DNA from: Planctomycetota bacterium
GTDB taxonomy: Bacteria; Planctomycetota; UBA1135; UBA2386
Length of the DNA stretch: 58,875 nucleotides
Direction of reading: 5' to 3'
Assembly (NCBI GenBank): GCA_016795295.1
Contig: JAEUHP010000282.1
Span: 1-58,875 of the forward strand
In this document: positions 1 through 8,348 of the stretch, piece by piece
How the letters are laid out: every line of letters starts with the position of its first letter
How positions within the stretch are numbered: the stretch's first letter is position 1
Notes under the pieces: model-generated
Seen by the model: the letters and a program-made list of their open reading frames with translations, nothing else
Databases searched by the model: none
Told to the model about the DNA's origin: nothing
Position numbers and translations under genes: made by a program

Positions 1-6
1 AAAAAA
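1..6 (-). terminator. T-run directly after tRNA-Gly
   Basis: Six A on the plus strand are six T on the minus strand, directly after the encoded CCA of tRNA-Gly. This may be the start of a transcription stop, but the window ends here, so any preceding hairpin or longer T tract cannot be judged. Confidence 0.3.
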
Positions 7-81
7 TGGAGCGGGTAGAGGGATTTGAACCCTCGACCCTCACGTTGGCAACGTGATGCTCTACCACTGAGCTACACCCGC
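7..81 (-). tRNA. tRNA-Gly (anticodon GCC), CCA encoded
   Basis: Read on the minus strand this folds as a complete tRNA. The acceptor stem GCGGGTG pairs with TACCCGC, the D arm is GCTC...GAGC, the anticodon stem TCACG/CGTGA encloses the loop TTGCCAA with anticodon GCC, and the T arm carries GGTTCAAATCC. The discriminator base is T and CCA is encoded. The GCC anticodon reads GGC glycine codons, which are abundant in this G+C-rich genome. Confidence 0.96.
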
Positions 82-222
82 TCGCGCGAACTGGAAACTG
101 GAGAGAACCAACCACGGGCCAGGGCTGCGAAACCAGCGGCGCCGCCTGAGCGAACCACCTTCAGTTTCTGCAACCGCAGGTTGACCCCGCGATCGAGGCG
201 GGGAAATGTAGGGACCCGAACC

Positions 223-2094
223 GTGGAAGTCAAGCGTCTCGATCCACTTCCCTCCCATCCTGGGACCAGCCCCGAAGCGGGCCTGGTTCCGCACCCGTCC
301 CCTCTGCAGCTCGTGACCGGCCCCACCACCTTCCCCCAACTGCTCGACGGCCTCGCGGCCTTCGGCGAACGGGTCTACCTCCCGCGCGCCAGCAGCCAGG
401 ATCCAACCCCCACCCACTTCGCCGCGCTGCGGGCGCAGGTCGACCAGCTGGCGGCCGCGTTCCTTCAGCTCGGCTTGCGCCCGGGCGACCGCGTCGGCCT
501 GTTCGCGGAGAACCGCCGCGAATGGTTGCTGGTCGACCTGGCGCTGGCCAGCCTCGGCGCGGTCGACGTGCCGCGCGGCGTCGACACCACGCCGGCCGAG
601 CTGCGCTTCCTGCTGCAGCACAGCGGGGCGCGCTGGGTGGTCGCCGAGGACGACCGCCTCGCCGCCGAACTGCAGCGCGAGCCCCTGCCCGGCATCGAAC
701 GCATCGTGGTCATGCAGCCGGCGACCCAGGTGCCGGGAGCCGTGGCCCTGGGCGATCTGCTGCGCGGGCCAGGGGCCGAGCCGGCCGCTCTGCGTGCGGC
801 GCGTGCGCGGGTGCAGCCGGACGACCTGCTGACCATCGTCTACACCAGTGGCACCACCGCCGAACCGAAGGGCGTGATGCTGAGCCACCGCAACGTGCTC
901 ACCAACGTCCGGCAGGTGCGCCAGGTGCTGCACATCACCGCCGAGGACTCGTTCCTGTCGGTGCTGCCGGCGTGGCACATGTACGAACGCATCATGGACT
1001 ACCTGGCGCTCGCGACCGGCGCCCAGTTGGTCTACACCGACCGGCGTCGGATCAAGGAAGACCTGCAGGCGGTGGCGCCGACCGTGTTCGCCGCGGTGCC
1101 CCGCATCTGGGAGATGCTGCACGACGGCCTGTTGCAGCAGGTCGAAAAACTGCCCGGCCTGCGCGGCCAGTTGGCGCGGCGCGGCATCGCCGTGGCGCGC
1201 GCCGTGGGCAGCTGTCGGGCCGGCGCGGGCCAGCGCCTGTGCCACCCGGTGTTCGACCGGCTGGTCTACCGCAAGATCCTGGCGCGCTTCGGCGGGCGCC
1301 TGCGTCTGTGTGTGTCGGGCGGCGGCTCGCTGCCGCGCCACGTCGACGAACTGCTGCTGGGCCTCGGCCTGCCGCTGCTGAACGGCTACGGACTCACCGA
1401 GACCAGCCCGGTGGCGGCGGTGCGGCGCCCCGAACGCAACGCTCCCGGCCACATCGGCCCGCCGCTGCCCGAGACGCAGATCGAACCGCGGCGCGCGGAC
1501 GGCACGCGTTGTGCTCCCGGCGAGACCGGTGTGCTGTGGATCCGCGGCCCGCAGGTGATGCGCGGCTACTACCGCAACGAAGCGCGTACCCAAGCCGTGC
1601 TGTCGGGCGACGGTTGGTTCGATTCGGGCGACCTCGGCCACGTCGACACCGAGGGTCGGGTGTGGATCACCGGCCGGCAGAAGGACACCATCGTGCTCGC
1701 CGGCGGCGAGAACGTCGAACCCGAGGTGGTCGAAGCGCTGGTCAAGACTTCGCCGCTGATCGACCAGGTGGTGGTATTGGGCCAGGACCAGAAGGCGCTG
1801 GGCGCGCTGCTGGTGCCGGCGCTGGAGGCCCTGCGTGCCCGGGTGCCCGAGGCCGAGTGGCAGGTGGCGGACGGGGTGCTGCGCAGCAAAGCCGTGCACC
1901 AGCTGCTGCGCGCCGAACTCGACCGGCTGCTGGTGCGCGAACGCGGCGCCAGGCCGTGCGAACGCATCGCGTCGTTCGCCGTGCTGGCGGAACCCCTTTC
2001 GGTGGAGAACGGCCTCCTGACGCAGACCTTGAAGGTGCGCCGGCACGTGGTGTTGCAGCGCCATCAGGCGCGGATCGCGGCGTTGTTCGCCTGA
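223..2094 (+). CDS. Long-chain acyl-CoA synthetase (AMP-dependent synthetase/ligase)
   Basis: An adenylate-forming enzyme of 623 residues, expected to activate a fatty acid with ATP and CoA at the inner membrane face. The ATP-binding P-loop YTSGTTAEPKGVMLSH begins near residue 207. The A5 motif NGYGLTETSP is near 387, and GWFDSGDLG with the hinge motif GRQKDTIVLAGGENVEP follows. Length fits the FadD/long-chain (FAA-like) subgroup of 600-650 residues. The reading frame stays open back into the tRNA-Gly gene, so the GTG at 223, after a purine-rich GGGACC stretch, is the more credible start. Substrate chain length cannot be read from sequence. It stands alone, convergent with thiD, whose stop is 25 bases away. 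Confidence 0.9.
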   Translation: MEVKRLDPLPSHPGTSPEAGLVPHPSPLQLVTGPTTFPQLLDGLAAFGERVYLPRASSQDPTPTHFAALRAQVDQLAAAFLQLGLRPGDRVGLFAENRREWLLVDLALASLGAVDVPRGVDTTPAELRFLLQHSGARWVVAEDDRLAAELQREPLPGIERIVVMQPATQVPGAVALGDLLRGPGAEPAALRAARARVQPDDLLTIVYTSGTTAEPKGVMLSHRNVLTNVRQVRQVLHITAEDSFLSVLPAWHMYERIMDYLALATGAQLVYTDRRRIKEDLQAVAPTVFAAVPRIWEMLHDGLLQQVEKLPGLRGQLARRGIAVARAVGSCRAGAGQRLCHPVFDRLVYRKILARFGGRLRLCVSGGGSLPRHVDELLLGLGLPLLNGYGLTETSPVAAVRRPERNAPGHIGPPLPETQIEPRRADGTRCAPGETGVLWIRGPQVMRGYYRNEARTQAVLSGDGWFDSGDLGHVDTEGRVWITGRQKDTIVLAGGENVEPEVVEALVKTSPLIDQVVVLGQDQKALGALLVPALEALRARVPEAEWQVADGVLRSKAVHQLLRAELDRLLVRERGARPCERIASFAVLAEPLSVENGLLTQTLKVRRHVVLQRHQARIAALFA

Positions 2095-2119
2095 CGCAGC
2101 GTCGCGGCCGCGCTGGCCG

Positions 2120-2881
2120 TCAAGCCGGCGGCAGCGGCCAGGGCAGGCAGCGCGGTGGCGCGGCGTCCTCGGCAGGCCCAAGGCGGGCCAGGACCGCGTG
2201 CAACCAGTCGCCGGCACCGCGGCAGGCGGTGGCCAGCTCGGCACCGCGCGCGAGTCGCGCGGCGATGGCACTCCCGAGCGCGCAGCCGGTGCCGCGCACC
2301 CGCCCGATCGGCAGCCGGGGTCGCCCAAAACTCTCGACGCCCTTGGTCCGGTGCAAGAGATCGACGCTGGTCGGACCGCGGCCGTGCCCACCCTTGTGCA
2401 GTACGGCGCCGGCACCGAGGCGGAGCAGGGCGTCGGCCGAACCGCCGAGCGCTTGCAGTTCGGGTTGGTTGGGCAGCACCAACGCCGCCCGGCCCAGCAG
2501 GTGCACGAGGTAGGCCTCGGGCAGTTCGGGGCCGAAACGCCAGCCGCCCGCGGTGGCGCCCAGCACCGGATCGACCAGCCATGGCGCCTCTGGCGCGAAC
2601 TCGGCGAGCGCATTGGCGACTGCCGGGACCAGTGCTGGAGCACCCAGCAGGCCGATCTTGACCACCGCGACCGGCCCCTCGTCGGCCACCGCCCGAAGCG
2701 CCGCGCGCCAAATCGATTCCGCCACGGCATGCACGGCGCCAAAGCCGAAACGGTTCTGCACGGTCAGCGCCACGGCCACTGGCAGCGGCTGGCAGCCGTG
2801 CGCTGCGACCACCGTGGCGTCGAGCGTGAGTCCTGCGCCACCCACCGGGTCGATCCCGCCGAGCAGCAGCACCCGCGGCAT
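2120..2881 (-). CDS. thiD: Hydroxymethylpyrimidine/phosphomethylpyrimidine kinase
   Basis: A 253-residue ribokinase-fold kinase that phosphorylates HMP and HMP-P in the pyrimidine branch of thiamine synthesis. The N-terminal GGIDPVGGAG matches the family's GSDPSGGAG substrate loop. DPVLGATAGG, LPNQPEL and HKGG follow in the expected order, and VRGTGCALGSA is the anion-hole motif. Length is normal for ThiD. The start ATG shares its A with the stop of the upstream secreted-protein gene (TGATG at 2879-2883), so the two are probably translated from one message. No TPP riboswitch was seen ahead of the pair. Symbol rests on the motifs; a paralogous pyridoxal kinase role is less likely given the SDP-type loop. 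Confidence 0.88.
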   Translation of the reverse strand: MPRVLLLGGIDPVGGAGLTLDATVVAAHGCQPLPVAVALTVQNRFGFGAVHAVAESIWRAALRAVADEGPVAVVKIGLLGAPALVPAVANALAEFAPEAPWLVDPVLGATAGGWRFGPELPEAYLVHLLGRAALVLPNQPELQALGGSADALLRLGAGAVLHKGGHGRGPTSVDLLHRTKGVESFGRPRLPIGRVRGTGCALGSAIAARLARGAELATACRGAGDWLHAVLARLGPAEDAAPPRCLPWPLPPA

Positions 2882-5800
2882 CACGGCACGGTCACCGTGC
2901 GCACGAACAGCAGGCGACCGTCGACCGACACGCGCAGTTCTTGGGGCCCGCTGGGCTGGTTCGCGTCGACGCGCAGGGTCAGTTCGCGCGGCGTGCGCGT
3001 GCCCAGCAACGGCGCGCGGCCGCCGAGCGCCACTTCGATGGGCACGCCTTCGGGGAACACACCGCGCAGCGAAGCCCACTCGCCACGCGGCAACTGCACC
3101 GGGGCCTCCAGCACCACCGGTTGGCCGAGCAGCGACTGGCGCGCGAGGGACACATCGGCCGCCGTCAACACCCCGTCGCCGTCGGCGTCGAAGCTGCGTT
3201 CGCTCTCGCCCAGACGGCTGCACAAGCGGCGCAGGTCGAACACCGAGAGCGTGGCATCGCCATCGGCATCGCCTGGCAGTGCCCCCGTGACCAGCACATT
3301 GCCTTCGATCCGGCCGGTGCCGAGCACGCGCACCGACGGGCCAGGACCCGAACCCTCCGCGCGCAGCGACCAACTGCCCGCATCGACCACGGCCGTGGCG
3401 ATCTCGGCCGTGCGCCCGCTCGGATCGGCCACCGCGGCAGCGGCCACCCGGAGGCTCGCGCTGGCACCCGCCGGCAGCCAGAGCGCATCGAGCGGCAGCC
3501 ACGGATCGGCCGCCACCGTCGCGGCCAGACCCACCGGGCCCGCCACACGCCGTTCCTGGCCCCCGGCCACGGCGGCGAACACCGCCAAGTCCTGGACCCG
3601 CGCGGGTTCTCCTTGGCCGGCGAGCAGCAACCGCAGGCTTTCGACCTGCAGCGCGCGGCTGGTGCGGTTGTGCAGGGTGGCGCGCAGCAGGTCGTAGGGG
3701 CCGGGAGCCACTAGGCGCAGCGCCGGGTCCGGCGCGCTCACGCTGAGGCCGTCGTCGAGGCTCGACAGCAGGTCGAGTTGCAGCACCACGCCGTCTTCGG
3801 CGCCGCGCAGCGTGGTCTGGTAGGCCCCCACCGTGGTGGGGAAGTCGGTGGCGAACGACCACCCGCCGAGCACTGCCAGACCGCTGTTCGCCAGCACCAC
3901 ACTGCCGAGCGCATCCTGCTGGGTGCCGCCGAAGTAGCTGGCGTAGGCGAGGGTCGGCGGAGTGCCGGTCAGGTGCGCGGCGAAGCCGTCGAGGCTGCCG
4001 CCGCCGAACAGCGGCTGGAAAGCATTGGCGGTCACCGCGAGACCGCCGGCGGTTTCGCCGACGCACAGCACTTCGCTGCCGTGCACGGCGATGCCGCGCA
4101 CTTGGTCGTCCCCTGGGCCACCGAGGTAGGTGGCATAGGGCAGCGAGGTGCCGGTGGCACCGAGTCGGAACACCACCCCGTCGTAGCGGCCCGCCAGCGC
4201 CGTTTGCACCGCGTTGGCAGTGGCCGGGAAGTTGGTCGACTTGCTGTAGCCGCCCACCCACACCGAGCTGTCCGCCGCCACGGCCACCGCGTTGGCGAGG
4301 TCGGAATCGAGCCCGCCGAGGTAGGTCGAGAACGAGGGGCCGGTGCCGGCCGCGTTCAAGCGCACCACCACCATGTCGACGCCACCGGCGTTGCTGGTGC
4401 GGTAGGCATTCGCGGTGACCGGGAAGTTGGCCGAAGCGGTCCAACCCGCCACCACCGGCAACCCGGTGTTGGGATCGATGGCCAGGCCGAGCAACACGTC
4501 GGGGGCGGCGCCGCCCAAGTAGGTCACGTAGCTGGCGCTGCGGCAATCGGCGGCGAGTTTGGCCACGAAGCCGTCGGTCTGCAGGTTCAGCGGCCCGCCG
4601 AGGTTTGGCTGCCAAGCGCCCGGCGTGGTCGGGAAGTTGCCCGAGTTGCTCCAGCCGGCGACCACCAAAGCACCCGCGGGATCCACGGCGATCGCTTCGG
4701 CGATGTCGTCGAACGAACCGCCGAGGTAGGTCGCGCCGAGCACGCTGGCGCCGTTCGCGGCGAGGCGCGCAGCGAACGCATCGCCGAGGTCGAGGATCGG
4801 GCTGGCCCCGGCGTAGTTCGGTCGGTACGCCCCCGCCGTGCCCGGCAAGTCGACCGAGTGCGTGAAGCCACACACCACCGGCTGCAGGCTCGCGGTCACA
4901 TCGAGGCCGCGGATCTCGTCGCCGTCGCTGCCACCGAAGTAGGTCGCGAACTGCAGCGCACTGCCGTCCTCGGCGAGCCGTGCGACGAACCCATCGCGGC
5001 CACCGGTGGTGCGGTACGCCCCCGCCGTGGTCGGGAAGTCGCTCGAACCCGCCCAACCGGCGACCCACAAGCCGACGCCCGGGCGCCAGGTCACTGCGTT
5101 CACCGAATCGGTGCCGCCCCCGCCCAGGTAACTGCTCCAGACCACGCCGGGATCGACCGTGGCGGGCCAGGCTGGATCTCGTTCGGGTGCGGCGAAGCCG
5201 TAGCGGCAGGGCCCGAGCAGGCGGAACCGCACCGCCAACGGCACCCGCCCCTGCGGCGTCGTCTGCCACGCGAGGGGCGCGCGCTGCACCAGCTCCAGCG
5301 GTTCGGCGGCAGCTTGCTGGTGCGACGGCATGGCTGGCAGCGCGATGCGCAGGTTGCCTTCGGCGTCGAGCGACAGGCTGGTGGCGCCGCGCACTTCGGC
5401 GGCGAAGCCCGACAAGTCGGCCCCCGCGCGCAGTTCGAGGTCGTACTCGAACGCACCCCGGTCGCCCGCCGGCCGCGGCCGGAACACGGCATCGATGCCG
5501 GGCTGGATGTCGACGAGGCGGACTTCGCCGTAGGCCGGCAGGTCGCGGCGGTGCCGTGCAGTGGGACCGACCAGGAAGTGGTGTTGGCCCGGCAGTGGCT
5601 GGTGGGCCTCGAGGCGCTGGGCGCAACCGGAGAAGCGGGTCTGCACCACCACGCCCTGCACTTCGTCCGCGCCGGCGGCGGCCGCGCCGTGGCCCAGGGC
5701 CAGTGCCGCGGCACTCCGGAGCCCGCGCGCGGGCCAGCGCCGCAGGGCCACCGTGAAGCCATCTTCGTGCAGCCAAGCAGGGGTGTCCCCGAGCACGCCG

Positions 5801-5991
5801 TAGCGAACGGCAGGGTCCCACTGGCCTTGGTTGGGCACGAAGCGCACCGCCTGCAGGGCCTGCGGCAGGCTGCGGCTCGCCGGCTCGGGAATGGCACCCA
5901 CGGGAGCCCTCGAGGGGTTCGTGCTCTGGGCCATGGCCCAGACCATGGCTCCCGCCAAGGTGAGCCCAGCTAGAACGGGGAACGCTCGCAT
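2881..5991 (-). CDS. Secreted SBBP beta-propeller protein with C-terminal dockerin
   Basis: A 1036-residue exported protein. The start at 5991 follows GGGGGAT at good spacing and gives a signal peptide (MRAFPVLAGLTLAGAMVWAMA). Residues about 50-290 form the N-terminal domain common in SBBP proteins (VPNQGQWDPAVRYGVLG). About 295-735 hold tandem repeats of roughly 55 residues with FPTT.GAY..., DGFVARL and ATYFGGS, the SBBP propeller repeat. Residues about 900-960 carry two DADGD calcium-loop segments in a dockerin type I arrangement, and a beta-rich C-terminal tail follows. A start at 6015 is possible but lacks the ribosome site. Such proteins are frequent in planctomycete secretomes; the partner cohesin, if any, is not in this window. 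Its coupling to thiD has no obvious functional logic. Confidence 0.85.
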   Translation of the reverse strand: MRAFPVLAGLTLAGAMVWAMAQSTNPSRAPVGAIPEPASRSLPQALQAVRFVPNQGQWDPAVRYGVLGDTPAWLHEDGFTVALRRWPARGLRSAAALALGHGAAAAGADEVQGVVVQTRFSGCAQRLEAHQPLPGQHHFLVGPTARHRRDLPAYGEVRLVDIQPGIDAVFRPRPAGDRGAFEYDLELRAGADLSGFAAEVRGATSLSLDAEGNLRIALPAMPSHQQAAAEPLELVQRAPLAWQTTPQGRVPLAVRFRLLGPCRYGFAAPERDPAWPATVDPGVVWSSYLGGGGTDSVNAVTWRPGVGLWVAGWAGSSDFPTTAGAYRTTGGRDGFVARLAEDGSALQFATYFGGSDGDEIRGLDVTASLQPVVCGFTHSVDLPGTAGAYRPNYAGASPILDLGDAFAARLAANGASVLGATYLGGSFDDIAEAIAVDPAGALVVAGWSNSGNFPTTPGAWQPNLGGPLNLQTDGFVAKLAADCRSASYVTYLGGAAPDVLLGLAIDPNTGLPVVAGWTASANFPVTANAYRTSNAGGVDMVVVRLNAAGTGPSFSTYLGGLDSDLANAVAVAADSSVWVGGYSKSTNFPATANAVQTALAGRYDGVVFRLGATGTSLPYATYLGGPGDDQVRGIAVHGSEVLCVGETAGGLAVTANAFQPLFGGGSLDGFAAHLTGTPPTLAYASYFGGTQQDALGSVVLANSGLAVLGGWSFATDFPTTVGAYQTTLRGAEDGVVLQLDLLSSLDDGLSVSAPDPALRLVAPGPYDLLRATLHNRTSRALQVESLRLLLAGQGEPARVQDLAVFAAVAGGQERRVAGPVGLAATVAADPWLPLDALWLPAGASASLRVAAAAVADPSGRTAEIATAVVDAGSWSLRAEGSGPGPSVRVLGTGRIEGNVLVTGALPGDADGDATLSVFDLRRLCSRLGESERSFDADGDGVLTAADVSLARQSLLGQPVVLEAPVQLPRGEWASLRGVFPEGVPIEVALGGRAPLLGTRTPRELTLRVDANQPSGPQELRVSVDGRLLFVRTVTVP

Positions 5992-6115
5992 CGCGATCCC
6001 CCTAGCATAGTCCATGGGCCGAGGAAACGCGTGCCGGGTCTTGGTGGACCGGTTTGGCAGTGTGCGTGGCCTCCCCCATGCTCCGCCCCCCCGTCTCAGG
6101 CCATGCTGCCCACCG

Positions 6116-6607
6116 TCATCCGCGCGGCCGAAACAAGAACCCGGTGTGGGCGCTGCTGCGCCACTTGTCCGCGACTTTGCGCGCCCAGCGCATGGCTTCG
6201 GTGACCGGCAGCAGCACGGCGCCATCGGGCACCGGCAGCCAGACCGCTTGCTCGGCATGTTCGGCGACCAAACGGTCGAACTCTTCGATGTTCTCGGCGG
6301 CGGCCAGGCGCTCGAGCAAGCGCTGGTCGACCAGGGCCGCTCCGGACTGGCAGTACTGCCGAGTGCGCCCGAGCAAGTCGTCGGTGCTGACTTCGAACAG
6401 GTCGGCGAGTGCCACCAAGTCCTCCCCGGTGGGGAACCGGTTGCCGCTCTCCCATCGGGAGATCGCGGATTCGTGTACGGCGAGCCGTTTGGCCACCTGG
6501 TCCTGGGTGTACCCGCGCTTGGCGCGCAACTCGCGCAGGCGAGCCGCCAAGTGTTGGGCCAGGGGCCGGGGCGTCGAATCCTCAGGCAGGTCGCTCGGTT
6601 GGGTCAC
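6116..6607 (-). CDS. XRE-family helix-turn-helix transcriptional regulator
   Basis: A 163-residue protein with a lambda-repressor-type HTH at about residues 20-78 (RELRAKRGYTQDQVAKRLAV, HESAISRWESG, PTGEDLVALADLFEVSTDDLL). This is the classic XRE arrangement. The C-terminal 80 residues have no recognised ligand or protease domain and no toxin is adjacent, so it is not obviously a toxin-antitoxin or phage repressor. The start is GTG at 6607. It faces the sigma-like gene at 6813 across 205 bases, so it may control that gene, itself, or both. Confidence 0.85.
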   Translation of the reverse strand: MTQPSDLPEDSTPRPLAQHLAARLRELRAKRGYTQDQVAKRLAVHESAISRWESGNRFPTGEDLVALADLFEVSTDDLLGRTRQYCQSGAALVDQRLLERLAAAENIEEFDRLVAEHAEQAVWLPVPDGAVLLPVTEAMRWARKVADKWRSSAHTGFLFRPRG

Positions 6608-6750
6608 GGGTTCGGCAGGGCTTGCGCCCTCCTCTACGCCAGAAGCATCGCGGGCAGCTCGCCGAAGCGAAAGTCCCTGCCGGCGTCCCGAAGATGCCGC
6701 GCCAGGACCCGTGTTCTAGCTCACCCCCATCGTCCAGTTGCGCAAAAATC

Positions 6751-6779
6751 TTGACGGAATGGCAAGTCCAGGTTCCATT
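6751..6779 (+). promoter_or_regulatory. Possible sigma-70-type promoter for the sigma-like gene
   Basis: TTGACG (6751-6756) matches five of six bases of the -35 consensus. A 17-base spacer leads to TCCATT (6774-6779), a weak three-of-six -10. It sits 34 bases before the ATG at 6813 in a patch less G+C-rich than its surroundings. The match could be chance. Confidence 0.35.
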
Positions 6780-6812
6780 GTCTGTGCACCCCTGGCGAGA
6801 AGAACCCACACC

Positions 6813-7334
6813 ATGGACGAACCCCACAAGCTGCTCCCGATCGCCTACCGCTCGGCGTCGCGTGTTCTGCGCAATCCCCTACTGGCCGAAGAAGCCGGTG
6901 AGCGGGCGGTGCACCTGCTGGTGCTGGCGGTGCTGGACGGCACTCCGCCCCACCATCCCGCGGCGTGGATCCGGGTCGTGGCGCGGCGCTCCGCCCTGGC
7001 GCTGTTGCGGTCCGACTGGGTCCGCACCCCGGCCTTGGACCCTGAGGTGATGGCCGGGGTGCAGGCTCCCTACCGCCAGAGCCGCCACTTCGAAGCCAGC
7101 TTGGTGCGCGAACGGGTGGAACCGCGTCTGGCCCCGCGGCAGCGAGCGGCGCTGGACGCCGCCCTCACCACCAGCACCACGCGGGATGCCGCGCGCTGTG
7201 CCGGCATGCAGCCCCGCGACTTCCGGCGGCACCTGGCGCGCATCCAGAAGAAAGCCCGCGAAGCGTTCGCCGAGGGGTTGCCCGACGACCCGTTCGCGGA
7301 CGACGCCGGCGTGCAGTTCCGCCTGCCGTCGTGA
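6813..7334 (+). CDS. Divergent ECF-like RNA polymerase sigma factor
   Basis: A 173-residue protein that looks like a degenerate sigma-70 family member. The first 70 residues (YRSASRVLRNPLLAEEAGER ... AWIRVVARRSALALLRSDW) match the pattern of ECF region 2. The C-terminal part (LAPRQRAALDAALTT ... RDFRRHLARIQKKARE) matches the region 4 HTH. The link between them is short and the DNA-contacting residues are diverged, so it could be a sigma relative with altered function. No anti-sigma gene is adjacent. It may be regulated by the divergent XRE protein. The downstream DUF1080 gene starts 83 bases after its stop. Confidence 0.65.
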   Translation: MDEPHKLLPIAYRSASRVLRNPLLAEEAGERAVHLLVLAVLDGTPPHHPAAWIRVVARRSALALLRSDWVRTPALDPEVMAGVQAPYRQSRHFEASLVRERVEPRLAPRQRAALDAALTTSTTRDAARCAGMQPRDFRRHLARIQKKAREAFAEGLPDDPFADDAGVQFRLPS

Positions 7335-7417
7335 CTGGGACGCTGGCGTCCAGCGGCGGGAACCGCCCCGGGACACTGGCGCCGCCGCGCCCGCGGCGGG
7401 ATGGTCTGGGCACCCTC

Positions 7418-8266
7418 ATGCTCCGACCCGCCGTCGTTTCTCTCCTGCTGTCGGCCGTGGCCACAGCCCAAGCACCCGCGGCCCAGAACCAGGGCCCGGG
7501 CTACACCGACACACCCGTGCTGCCGAACGGCTGGCGCGTGCACGACGCGGCGCGGCCGCGGCCGCGCGTGGTCGATCCCGGCCCCGCACCGAGCCAGCCG
7601 GTGCCGGCCCCAGCCGACGCCGTGGTGCTGTTCGACGGCCGCAACCTCGATGCCTTCACCGGCCGCGACGGCAAAGCGCAGTGGGCGTTGGTCGAAGGGG
7701 CCATGGAGAGCAACCGCACCGGGGACCTCGAAACCAAGGCCCACTTCGGCGACTGCCAGGTGCACCTCGAATGGGCCACGCCCGCCGTGGTCAAGGGCGA
7801 GTCGCAGGGCCGCGGCAACAGCGGCGTGTTCTTCTTCGGCCGCTACGAAGTGCAAGTGCTCGACAGCTACGACAACCCGACCTACGCCGACGGCCAGGCC
7901 GCGGCGCTCTACGGCCAGACGCCGCCGCTGGTGAACGCGTGCCGCAAACCCGGCGAGTGGCAGACCTACGACCTGGTGTTCCGCGCCCCGCGCTTCGCCG
8001 CAGACGGTGCGCTGCGCGAACCGGCGCGCGTCACCGTGGTGCACAACGGCATCCTGGTGCACCACGACCAGCCGATGTTCGGCGCCACCGCGCACCGCGC
8101 CCTGCCGAGCTACCGAGCGCACGCGGCGAAGGGGCCGATCAAGCTGCAGGACCACGGCGACCCGGTCCGTTTCCGCAATTTCTGGGTGCGCGAACTCGAT
8201 CTCGACCGCAGCGCCGACGCCGCACCTGCGCCAGCGAGCCAGCCGGCAGAAACGCCGGGCAAGTGA
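7418..8266 (+). CDS. Secreted DUF1080 (3-keto-disaccharide hydrolase-type) protein
   Basis: A 282-residue exported protein. The ATG at 7418 gives a clean signal peptide (MLRPAVVSLLLSAVATAQA); longer upstream frames start before the sigma gene's stop and lack this. Residues about 70-265 form a concanavalin-like DUF1080 domain: VLFDGRNLDAF, ALVEGAMESN, FGDCQVHLEWATP, GRGNSGVFFFGRYEVQVLDS and VRFRNFWVREL are the family's landmark segments. Related proteins act on 3-keto-glucosides or other glycans. Planctomycetes carry many copies, and another is fused to the C-terminus of the gene at 31905. Substrate is unknown. Confidence 0.88.
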   Translation: MLRPAVVSLLLSAVATAQAPAAQNQGPGYTDTPVLPNGWRVHDAARPRPRVVDPGPAPSQPVPAPADAVVLFDGRNLDAFTGRDGKAQWALVEGAMESNRTGDLETKAHFGDCQVHLEWATPAVVKGESQGRGNSGVFFFGRYEVQVLDSYDNPTYADGQAAALYGQTPPLVNACRKPGEWQTYDLVFRAPRFAADGALREPARVTVVHNGILVHHDQPMFGATAHRALPSYRAHAAKGPIKLQDHGDPVRFRNFWVRELDLDRSADAAPAPASQPAETPGK

Positions 8267-8348
8267 GCCCGAGGTCGCTGGAATTTGCCGGGGCGACGCC
8301 TTCCCGGTAGAGTGCGAGTACGGTGCGCCCGCGGCGCCGTGCACCGCA

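Noticed and set aside
61..2742. 893-codon open frame antisense to the acyl-CoA synthetase
   Set aside because: Very high G+C leaves few stops in shadow frames. The translation is Arg/His/Gln-rich with no domain, and the plus strand holds a complete acyl-CoA synthetase.
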